Below, piece after piece: positions 57,068-64,000 of a stretch of 64,000 nucleotides of DNA (the first letter of the stretch is position 1; every line of letters begins with the position of its first letter). The stretch spans positions 310,001 through 374,000 of the forward strand of contig NZ_JARJHL010000010.1 in the NCBI RefSeq assembly GCF_029309835.1, read 5' to 3'. Both the position numbers and the translations under genes were made by a program. The notes below the pieces were generated by a model that saw only the letters and a list, made by a program, of their open reading frames with translations, had not been told where the DNA came from and searched no databases. This DNA is from Paracoccus sp. DMF-8 (lineage in GTDB: Bacteria > Pseudomonadota > Alphaproteobacteria > Rhodobacterales > Rhodobacteraceae).

Positions 57068-57556
57068 GTGTCGCACAGCATCCCGCATTCGATCCTGTTC
57101 TGCTGCGACCATAATGCGATCCGGTCTCCGATGGCCGAGGGGATGATGAAACAATTCTACGGACGCGCCGCCTATGTGCAGTCGGCGGGCGTCAAGAATG
57201 ATATGGAGATCGACGGTTTCGCCATCGCCGTCTGCCAGGAGGTCGGGATCGAACTGTCCCAGCACCGTTCGCGATCCTTCGAGGAAATGCAGGCCTGGGG
57301 CGATGATCTGGGCGGGTTCGACCTGATCGTGGCCCTGTCCCCCGCCAGCCAGCGACAGGCGCTGGAACTGACCCGCGTCTTTCATCTGGACGTCGAATAT
57401 TGGCCGATCATGGACCCGACCGGTCTGGCCGAGGGGCGCGAGGCCAAGCTGGCCGCCTATCGCGCCACCCGCGACCAGATCCGCGACCGCATGCTTGACC
57501 GTTTCGGCCCGCCCCGCGTCGAACAGCCCCGGAACGCCTTTCTGACCGGGGCATGA
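57068..57556 (+). CDS. low-molecular-weight phosphatase family protein
   Basis: 162 residues from a GTG. The P-loop CDHNAIRSPMAEGMM keeps the C-x5-R-S catalytic pattern of low-molecular-weight protein tyrosine phosphatases and arsenate reductases. The variant DHNAI in place of TGNIC is seen in the hisD-linked subgroup. It may act as phosphatase; arsenate reduction is not shown. Confidence 0.85.
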   Translation: MSHSIPHSILFCCDHNAIRSPMAEGMMKQFYGRAAYVQSAGVKNDMEIDGFAIAVCQEVGIELSQHRSRSFEEMQAWGDDLGGFDLIVALSPASQRQALELTRVFHLDVEYWPIMDPTGLAEGREAKLAAYRATRDQIRDRMLDRFGPPRVEQPRNAFLTGA

Positions 57557-57632
57557 GGGCCGCCGCAGTTTTCGTAACAAATTATTCGTAATTCGCGCGT
57601 ATCTCCCGCCCATTCAGGACCGGAGATTTCAG

Positions 57633-58055
57633 ATGCCCGCCGATCATATCCCGCAACCCGGCCGCGCCCGCCCGCGCGTTTATTTGGATCAGGACATGCC
57701 GGATCGCGCCATTCTGGCCCATGATCTGGACGGGCGGATCATCGACGCCAATCGCCGGTTTCTGGGGATGGCGGGATATGCCCGCAAGGACCTGATCGGA
57801 CAGCCGATTGCGGTGTTGCAAGAGATGGACGGCGGGCAGGCTCGTTTGCATGCCCTGTCCTTGCTGCAGCGCGGTCAGTTGGCGCATGTCGATCTGGCTT
57901 TTCGCGGATTTGCCGGAGATGTCCGCAATCTTGCCGCCGTCTTGCTGCCCCTGAACGGCAAAGCCGGGCTTTCGGGCGTCGTCATCATCGGGCGCGACAC
58001 CGGACATCCTGTCAAGGCGATGCCGCTGCCCGCCGCGCTGGAACAGGCGGCCTGA
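57633..58055 (+). CDS. single PAS domain protein
   Basis: 140 residues. DRAILAHDLDGRIIDANRRF and LGMAGYARKDLIGQPIAVLQ are typical PAS strands and helices, ending GLSGVVIIGRDTGHP. No kinase or output domain follows, so it may be a stand-alone sensor or redox/light-sensing partner. It is convergent with edd. Confidence 0.8.
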   Translation: MPADHIPQPGRARPRVYLDQDMPDRAILAHDLDGRIIDANRRFLGMAGYARKDLIGQPIAVLQEMDGGQARLHALSLLQRGQLAHVDLAFRGFAGDVRNLAAVLLPLNGKAGLSGVVIIGRDTGHPVKAMPLPAALEQAA

Positions 58056-58066
58056 CGGATCACCCG

Positions 58067-59870
58067 TCAGACCACGACGGATGCCCCTTCGGTCGCCGCA
58101 CCGGCATGGGCGCGGAACATCGAAAACAGCTCTCGACCCATGCCATGGGCGTTTCTGTCAGGGTCGTAGCTGGCCGGTTCGCGCTGATCCAGATCATCCG
58201 CCAGACAGTCGATGCGTCCCGCCACCGCGTCCAGCCGCACGATATCGCCGTCGCGCAGCCGCGCCAGCGGCCCGCCCCGGGCCGCCTCGGGCGAGACATG
58301 GATCGCCGCCGGCACCTTGCCCGAGGCACCCGACATCCGCCCGTCGGTGACCAGCGCGACCCTTAGCCCGCGATCCTGCAGGACCGCCAGAACCGGGGTC
58401 AGCGAATGCAGTTCCGGCATCCCGTTCGCATGCGGCCCCTGAAAACGCACGACGACCACGGTATCGCCGGTGAATTCGCCGCGTTTGAAGGCGGCCTTGA
58501 CCTCCTCCTGATCGGAAAAGACGCGGGCGGGGGCCTCGATGACATGGCGTTCCGGCGCGACGGCGGACACCTTGATGACGCCGCGGCCCAGATTGCCCGA
58601 CAACTCGCGCAGGCCCCCGGTCGGGGCAAAGGGATCGGAGGCCGGGCGCAGGATCTTGCCGTTCAGCGATTCGCGCGGGCCATCGACCCAGTCAATGCGG
58701 CCGTCGCGCAGCTTGGGTTCGCGGGTATATTGCGACAGGCCGGTGCCCATGATCGTCTGCACATCGTCATGCAGCAGGCCCGCCTCCAGCAGATGGGCGA
58801 TCATATAGCCCAGCCCGCCCGCCGCGTGGAAATGGTTCACATCGGCCAGACCGTTCGGATAGACCCGCGCCATCAGCGGCACGATTTCCGACAGGTCGTT
58901 GAAATCGCTGACATCCAGCACGATCCCGGCAGCCTTGGCCATGGCGGGCAGGTGGATGACCAGATTGGTCGAGCCACCCGTCGCCATCAGCCCGACGATA
59001 CCGTTGACAAAGGCGCGTTCGTCCAGAATTTCGCCGATCGGGATATAGTCGTTGCCCAGCCGGGTGATCGCGGCGGCCCGCGCCGTCGCCGCATCGGTCA
59101 GCGCCTCGCGCAGGGGGGTGCCGGGCTGCACGAAACTGGCGCCCGGCAGGTGCAGGCCCATGAATTCCATCAGCATCTGGTTGGTGTTCGCGGTGCCGTA
59201 GAATGTGCAGGTGCCCGGCGCGTGATAGCTGGCCATTTCGGCCTGCATCAGCCGGTCGCGGCCGATTTCACCGGCGGCGAATTGCTGGCGGACCTTGGAT
59301 TTTTCGTCATTGCTGATCCCCGAGGGCATCGGCCCCGAAGGCACGAAGACCGCAGGCAGATGGCCGAAGGTCGCCGCCCCGATGATCAGCCCCGGCACGA
59401 TCTTGTCGCAGATCCCCAGATACATGGCCGCGTCGAATGTGTCATGGCTCAGCGCGACGCCGGTCGCCAAGGCGATCACGTCGCGCGAAAACAGCGACAG
59501 TTCCATCCCCGGACGGCCCTGCGTGACCCCGTCGCACATCGAGGGCACGCCGCCCGCGACCTGCGCCGTCGCCCCGGCGGCATGGGCGGCGCGGCGGATC
59601 TTGTCGGGATAGGCTTCATAGGGCTGATGGGCCGACAGCATGTCATTATAGGCGGTGACGATGCCGATATTCGGTTTGCGGGTTTCCGGCCAGATCCTGC
59701 TTGTCGGGCATGGCGGCATAGGCATGGGCCTGATTGCCGCAGGACAGATGCGCGCGCCTTGGGCCTTCCTCGGCGGCGTGGGCCAGCCGGGTCAGATAGG
59801 CGCTGCGGGTCTGGTGCGATCTTTCGCGGATGCGGTCGGTGACGCGTTGGATGGTGGCGTGCAATGTCAT
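58067..59870 (-). CDS. edd: phosphogluconate dehydratase, frameshifted
   Basis: It converts 6-phosphogluconate to KDPG in the Entner-Doudoroff pathway; an iron-sulfur enzyme of the IlvD/Edd family. The N-terminus [20 protein letters not shown] to PDKQDLA is in one frame; one extra base near 59694 shifts it, and [20 protein letters not shown] continues the main frame. Typical segments: [40 protein letters not shown] and [20 protein letters not shown]. About 600 residues. The operator/promoter 23 bp upstream and the shared site before zwf suggest common control. Confidence 0.93.
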
Positions 59871-59892
59871 GAGGCTTCCTCCGTCTCTTGAC

Positions 59893-59921
59893 GATATAGC
59901 CTGTTAGCGGTAACAGTGCAA
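59893..59921 (-). promoter_or_regulatory. edd promoter with embedded palindromic operator
   Basis: On the minus strand TTGCAC (59921-59916), 17 bp, TATATC (59898-59893). The palindrome CTGTTAGCGGTAACAG (59901-59916) fills the spacer. The form TGTTA-N-CG-N-TAACA resembles operators of LacI-family carbon regulators such as CceR known in Rhodobacter; the regulator itself is not in the window. Confidence 0.8.
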
Positions 59922-59984
59922 GCCCGCGCCCCTTGTTCCAAGATGCAGCCCGTGGCAAAGCTCACAGGCAATTTCGAGGTAAAG

Positions 59985-61181
59985 ATGACCGCCGAGCTTC
60001 CCGTGATCCGACTTCGCCCCAAGGCCAATGCCCGTGCCATCCGCCACGGCTTTCCCTGGATTTTCGTCGATGAGGTGGTGACCGACCGGCGCACCCGCGC
60101 CATCGCGCCGGGCAGCTTTGCCGCGCTGGAGGATGGTGAGCGCCGCCCGCTTGGCGTCGTGACCGTGAACCCGAATTCCAAGATCATCGCGCGGATGATG
60201 GATGCGGATCCTCAGGCGCGGGTTGACGCCGATTGGCTGAAGGCGCGCATCAGCCGTGCGCTGGCCCTGCGCGAAGACCTGTTCGACGCGCCCTTTTACC
60301 GGCTGGTTCACGCAGAGGCCGACGGGTTGCCCGGCACCATCATCGACCGGTTCGGCGATGCGGCCGTGATTCAGCCGAATGCGGCATGGGCGGACCGGAT
60401 GGCGGGCGATATCGCCGATGCGCTGCGCGAGGTCACGGGCGTCGCCACGGTCGTTCTGAACGGGCAGGGCCGGGCGCGCGGGCTGGAAGGTCTGGGCGAA
60501 CGCAGCGAGATTCTGGCGGGCAGCCTGTCCGGCCCGATCCCCGTGCCGATGAATGGCGCGATCTATATGGCCGATCTGGAACATGGCCAGAAAACCGGCC
60601 TGTTCTATGACCAGCGCCCGAACCACGCCTTTGCGCAGCGCCTGTCGAAAGGCGCGCGGGTGCTGGATGTGTTTTCCCATGTCGGCGGTTTTTCCCTGGC
60701 CGCGCTGGCCGGGGGTGCGGCGCAGGCGCTGGCCGTCGATGGTTCGGCCGCCGCGCTGGAACTGGCGCGGGGCGGGGCGGAACGCATGGGCGTCGCCGAC
60801 CGTTTCGAAACCCGGCAGGGCGATGCCTTTGCCGCCCTTGAGGCGCTGGCCCAAGAAGGCGCGCGTTTCGAGGTGGTGATCTGCGACCCGCCCGCCTTTG
60901 CGCCGTCGAAACAGGCGCTGGAGGCGGGCCTGCGTGCCTATGAACGCATTGCGCGCACGGCCGCGCCGCTGGTCGCGCCGGGCGGATATCTGGGCCTGTG
61001 TTCATGCAGCCATGCCGCCGATCTGACGGCGTTCCGCAACGCCTCGGCGCGCGGGATCGGGCGGGGCGGGCGGCGGATGCAACTGCTCTACAGCGGTCAG
61101 GCCGGGCCGGACCATCCGACGCTGCCGCAACTGGCGGAAACCGGCTATCTGAAATCCCTGTTCTTCCGGCTGGACGGATGA
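59985..61181 (+). CDS. class I SAM-dependent rRNA methyltransferase (RlmI-like)
   Basis: 398 residues. An N-terminal PUA-like part (VIRLRPKANARAIRHGFPWI) precedes a Rossmann-fold methyltransferase. HGQKTGLFYDQRPNHAFAQR and VLDVFSHVGGFSLAALAGGA bind SAM, and VVICDPPAFAPSK holds the DPP catalytic loop; YLGLCSCSH near the end carries the second cysteine-containing motif of m5C enzymes. The likely target is 23S rRNA C1962. The ATG at 59985 has GAGGTAAAG upstream. Confidence 0.92.
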   Translation: MTAELPVIRLRPKANARAIRHGFPWIFVDEVVTDRRTRAIAPGSFAALEDGERRPLGVVTVNPNSKIIARMMDADPQARVDADWLKARISRALALREDLFDAPFYRLVHAEADGLPGTIIDRFGDAAVIQPNAAWADRMAGDIADALREVTGVATVVLNGQGRARGLEGLGERSEILAGSLSGPIPVPMNGAIYMADLEHGQKTGLFYDQRPNHAFAQRLSKGARVLDVFSHVGGFSLAALAGGAAQALAVDGSAAALELARGGAERMGVADRFETRQGDAFAALEALAQEGARFEVVICDPPAFAPSKQALEAGLRAYERIARTAAPLVAPGGYLGLCSCSHAADLTAFRNASARGIGRGGRRMQLLYSGQAGPDHPTLPQLAETGYLKSLFFRLDG

Positions 61182-61759
61182 GGGTAATTCTGGATGCCTG
61201 CGTGCTGTTCCCGACGGTCCAGCGCGAGTTCTTTCTGGAAACCGGACAGCTTTACACGCCGCTTTGGTCGGACAGGATCCTGGATGAATGGTATTATTCC
61301 GTTCTGACCAAACTGGGCGAAGACGCCGCCGCGATCGCGAGCGTCGAGATCGAAACGATGCGGGCCCGGTTTCCAAATGCGACCGTGGCTGAAAGCATGG
61401 CGCAGCCCCCGACCGGGGAGCGCCTGAAGATCCTGCAATCCATCGCCTTGCCGGACGCGTCGGACAGGCATGTCATCATATCTGCCATTCGCGGCGGCGC
61501 GGATATGATCGTGACTGCGAACCGCAAGGATTTTCCGCGCGCCGTCATGGCTGCTTTGAGTCTGCGCGCCATCTCGCCCGATGAATTCGCCGTGCTTTTG
61601 TGGTCGCAGAACGCGACAGAGGTTGCGCAGGCGGCCCATCGCGTGTTCGCTCGGGCACAAGCGGCTGGCGCCGGGGTGACGAGCAAGGCATTGTTCAAGC
61701 GCGCCCGCCTGCCGCGGCTGGCCAAGGCTTTGGCCACGGGCGAAGATGATGCGCAGTGA
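61178..61759 (+). CDS. PIN domain protein
   Basis: 193 residues. MRVILDACVLFPTVQREFFL supplies the first acidic residue of a PIN nuclease, LDEWYYSVLTKLGEDAAAIA an acidic helix, and ADMIVTANRKDFPRAVMAAL the third. I recall the family as RSP_2648-like. It overlaps the methyltransferase stop by four bases; no antitoxin gene is adjacent, so a toxin role is doubtful. Confidence 0.85.
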   Translation: MRVILDACVLFPTVQREFFLETGQLYTPLWSDRILDEWYYSVLTKLGEDAAAIASVEIETMRARFPNATVAESMAQPPTGERLKILQSIALPDASDRHVIISAIRGGADMIVTANRKDFPRAVMAALSLRAISPDEFAVLLWSQNATEVAQAAHRVFARAQAAGAGVTSKALFKRARLPRLAKALATGEDDAQ

Positions 61760-61782
61760 ATGGGGATAAGGTTGCAAGACTT

Positions 61783-61800
61783 GATGTTAACGCTAACATC
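61783..61800 (+). promoter_or_regulatory. zwf palindromic operator
   Basis: GATGTTAACGCTAACATC, a perfect 18-bp palindrome of the same class as the site in the edd promoter. It lies 34 bp before the zwf ATG. A TTGCAA at 61772-61777 could be a -35 box, but the -10 is poor. Confidence 0.8.
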
Positions 61801-61834
61801 CGGTAGTCGGCAGGCAAGCGATGAGGAGGCAGCG

Positions 61835-63283
61835 ATGGTTTCACGAGTCATTCCGGTCGATGATTTCGACCTCGTGATCTTTGGCGCGACCGGTGATCTG
61901 GCGCGGCGCAAGATTTTGCCGGGCCTGTTCCGGCGCTATCTGGCCGAACAGATCCCCGCTGATGCACGCATCATTGGTGCCGCGCGCACGCGCCAGAGCG
62001 ATGCCGAATTCCGCACCGAGACCGCTGCCGCGATCCATGAATTCATGGGCGCCCCCGTCGACAAGGCGCGGCTGGCCGAATTTCTGGACCATCTGTGCTA
62101 TGTCGCGGTCGACGCGCGGGGCGCGGATGGCTGGCCCGAACTGGCGGACAAGATGCGGCCGGGGCTGGTCCATGCGTTCTATTTCTCGGTCGCGCCGGCG
62201 TTGTTCGGCGATATCGCGGAACGGCTGGTCAGTCACAAGATTGCCGATGATGACAGCCGGGTCGTCGTCGAAAAGCCCTTTGGCCGCGATCTGGCCACGG
62301 CGCGCGCGCTGAATGCGACGCTGGCGCGCTATTTCCACGAAAGCCAGATCTACCGGATCGACCATTATCTGGGCAAGGAAACCGTCCAGAACCTGATGGC
62401 CGTGCGTTTCGCCAATATTCTGTTCGAGCCGCTGTGGAACGCGCAATATGTCGATCACGTCCAGATCACCGTGGCCGAAACGGTGGGCGTCGGCGGGCGC
62501 GGCGAATATTACGATCACTCGGGCGCGATCCGCGACATGGTGCAGAACCACATGATGCAGCTTCTGTGTCTGATCGCGATGGAGCCGCCCTATCATTTCG
62601 ACCCCGATGCCGTGCGCGACGAAAAGCTGAAGGTGATCCGGGCGCTGGAGCCGCTTGGCGCCGGTGATATCGTGCGCGGTCAGTATGCTGCGGGACCGGA
62701 TGGGCCGGGGTATTTGGATGATGCAGAAAACCAGGATCTGCGCACCGAAAGTTTCGTTGCGCTGAAGGTGAATGTCGCCAATTGGCGCTGGACCGGGACG
62801 CCCTTTTACCTGCGCACCGGCAAGCGTCTGCGGGCGCGGACCAGCGAGATCGTCGTCACCTTCAAGGAGCCGCCGCATTCGATTTTCGACGAGGCCGTGC
62901 CGCGTCCCAACCAGCTTGTCATCAAGCTGCAACCGAATGAAGGCATGCATCTGACCGTGATGATCAAGGAACCGGGGCCGGGTGGCATGCGTTTGGTGCA
63001 GGTGCCTTTGGACATGAGTTTTGCCGATGCGCTTGGCAAGGATGGCGCCGAAATGCCCGATGCCTATGAACGCCTGATCATGGATGTGATCCGGGGCAAC
63101 CAGACCCTGTTCATGCGCGGCGACGAGGTCGAGGCGGCATGGGCATGGACCGACCCGATCATTCAGGAGTGGGAGGCCGGACCGGCGCGTCCCGAACCAT
63201 ATGATCCGGGCTCCAGCGGTCCGGAGGAGGCGCTGCGCCTGCTGCATCGCGACAATCGCCGCTGGCGGGAGATCCGGGCATGA
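61835..63283 (+). CDS. zwf: glucose-6-phosphate 1-dehydrogenase
   Basis: It oxidises glucose 6-phosphate to 6-phosphogluconolactone and makes NADPH. 482 residues. The Rossmann motif FDLVIFGATGDLARRK is near residue 11, the substrate site YRIDHYLGKETVQNLMAVRF near 173 and EKPFGRDLATARALN before it. GAGGAGG precedes the ATG at 61835. It overlaps pgl by four bases. Likely repressed through the palindrome upstream. Confidence 0.97.
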   Translation: MVSRVIPVDDFDLVIFGATGDLARRKILPGLFRRYLAEQIPADARIIGAARTRQSDAEFRTETAAAIHEFMGAPVDKARLAEFLDHLCYVAVDARGADGWPELADKMRPGLVHAFYFSVAPALFGDIAERLVSHKIADDDSRVVVEKPFGRDLATARALNATLARYFHESQIYRIDHYLGKETVQNLMAVRFANILFEPLWNAQYVDHVQITVAETVGVGGRGEYYDHSGAIRDMVQNHMMQLLCLIAMEPPYHFDPDAVRDEKLKVIRALEPLGAGDIVRGQYAAGPDGPGYLDDAENQDLRTESFVALKVNVANWRWTGTPFYLRTGKRLRARTSEIVVTFKEPPHSIFDEAVPRPNQLVIKLQPNEGMHLTVMIKEPGPGGMRLVQVPLDMSFADALGKDGAEMPDAYERLIMDVIRGNQTLFMRGDEVEAAWAWTDPIIQEWEAGPARPEPYDPGSSGPEEALRLLHRDNRRWREIRA

Positions 63284-63954
63284 CCATGGAATTCATCGAA
63301 TATCCCGACCGCGAGATGCTGGCCCTGTCGCTGGCCAACAGGATTGCGGGACAACTGGCCCAGCATCTGCGGATGAATGACCGCGCCAGCCTGTGCGTGC
63401 CGGGCGGCACCACGCCCGCGCCGCTTTTCGATACCTTGTCGGGCAGTGATATCGACTGGTCGCGGGTCACCGTTTTCCTGAATGACGAGCGGTGGGTGGA
63501 TGGCGGGCATAACCGTTCCAACTCGCGGCTTTTGCGGCGGCATCTGCTGCGCGACCGTGCGGCGGGGGCGCAATATCTGGATCTCTATACCGGCGATGCC
63601 GGGCCCGAGGATGCGGCGCCGGGCCTGAGCGACCGGATCGCGGATCATTTGCCGATCACGGTTCTGCTTTTGGGGATGGGCAATGACATGCACACCGCCA
63701 GCCTGTTTCCGAACCTGCCCGCGACCGAGGCGGCCTTGCAGTCCGACGCGCCTGCGGTCATGGCGGTTCGGGATGCGGGTGATGAGCCGCGCATCACCCT
63801 GACCGCGCCCGCGCTGAAACAGGCGATCAGCCTGCATCTGATGATCACCGGCCCCGAAAAACGCCAGGCGCTGGAACGGGCGCGGCAGCTTTCGCCGCTG
63901 GAGGCCCCGATCAAGACCTTTCTGAACGGTTTGACGGTACATTGGGCCGAGTGA
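63280..63954 (+). CDS. pgl: 6-phosphogluconolactonase
   Basis: 224 residues hydrolysing 6-phosphogluconolactone. SLCVPGGTTPAPLFDTLSGS, VFLNDERWVDGGHNRSNSRL and VLLLGMGNDMHTASLFP are the conserved DevB/Pgl segments. Coupled to zwf by ATGA; the next gene starts 6 bp after its stop. Confidence 0.95.
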   Translation: MTMEFIEYPDREMLALSLANRIAGQLAQHLRMNDRASLCVPGGTTPAPLFDTLSGSDIDWSRVTVFLNDERWVDGGHNRSNSRLLRRHLLRDRAAGAQYLDLYTGDAGPEDAAPGLSDRIADHLPITVLLLGMGNDMHTASLFPNLPATEAALQSDAPAVMAVRDAGDEPRITLTAPALKQAISLHLMITGPEKRQALERARQLSPLEAPIKTFLNGLTVHWAE

Positions 63955-63960
63955 GGCAGA

Positions 63961-64000
63961 TGACAGACCAGAACGACATTTGGAACCAGTTGATCCGGCA
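63961..64000 (+). CDS. pgi: probable glucose-6-phosphate isomerase, N-terminal 13 codons
   Basis: Only MTDQNDIWNQLIR is in the window. The identity rests on position, as pgi follows zwf-pgl in relatives, and on the WNQL-like opening. It would complete the sugar-phosphate cluster. Confidence 0.5.

Noticed and set aside
57068..57556. Arsenate reductase for arsenic resistance.
   Set aside because: The P-loop fits the phosphatase/ArsC superfamily, but no ars gene is near and the position next to hisD is that of a conserved housekeeping phosphatase.
61178..61759. VapC-type toxin of a toxin-antitoxin pair.
   Set aside because: No antitoxin frame lies beside it, it overlaps an rRNA methyltransferase gene, and the family is a conserved chromosomal one.

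Overview
The window looks like chromosomal DNA of a high-GC alphaproteobacterium of the Rhodobacteraceae, most likely Paracoccus or a close relative. The basis is gene order and gene content: a lysozyme/holin pair next to ccmE, ccmF and ccmH; murA followed by a DUF2948 gene; hisD followed by a UPF0262 gene and a low-molecular-weight phosphatase; a fused IorA/IorB gene with a divergent LysR gene; and an edd / zwf-pgl-pgi cluster. This is inference from family knowledge, not from a database search.

Layout. 1-30.6 kb is mostly housekeeping: the end of an ABC-F ATPase gene, an RTX-repeat protein, purL, LysR and iorA-iorB, murI, the cytochrome c maturation genes ccmE/ccmF/ccmH interleaved with a phage-type lysozyme, a holin and a CsbD gene, an enoyl-CoA hydratase, NUDIX, DUF983, groES-groEL with a CIRCE operator, a TraB-like gene, a second RTX protein, a manganese-dependent pyrophosphatase, an HAD phosphatase, MaoC, ribF, a cysteine-cluster protein, a threonine aldolase, cinA and acnB. 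30.6-44.8 kb is a composite, decaying mobile region ending at the 3' end of a tRNA-Thr gene. It holds a MuB-like fragment, a decapitated terminase, a small phage regulatory module with a strong promoter between two matching operators, portal, protease-capsid fusion and gpW genes, a broken integrase, a barstar gene with a nonsense codon, a MobC/MobA mobilisation module, parDE, an IS5-type element and the tail of a recombinase. 44.8-48.3 kb returns to the core: tRNA-Thr, murA, DUF2948, an acetyltransferase and mntP behind a manganese riboswitch. 48.4-55.2 kb is a decayed Mu-like prophage with recognisable inverted ends. 55.2-64 kb is core again: hisD, UPF0262, a phosphatase, a PAS protein, edd, an RlmI-like methyltransferase, a PIN protein, zwf, pgl and the start of pgi.

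How the genes fit together. edd, zwf, pgl and the partial pgi form an Entner-Doudoroff / oxidative pentose phosphate set. edd and zwf are each preceded by a palindrome of the form TGTTA-N-CG-N-TAACA, so one LacI-type regulator may control both. The ccm genes build c-type cytochromes. The lysozyme/holin pair among them resembles the lysis cassette used to release gene transfer agents in related bacteria. Two islands have inserted into otherwise conserved core gene order.

Sequence quality. At least six ordinary core genes carry single-base frameshifts: the ABC-F gene, ccmF three times, ribF, the threonine aldolase gene, the acetyltransferase gene and edd. Several lie in short homopolymers, and ribF is normally essential. 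Base-calling errors are therefore the simplest explanation, and frameshifts in the phage regions must be read with the same caution.
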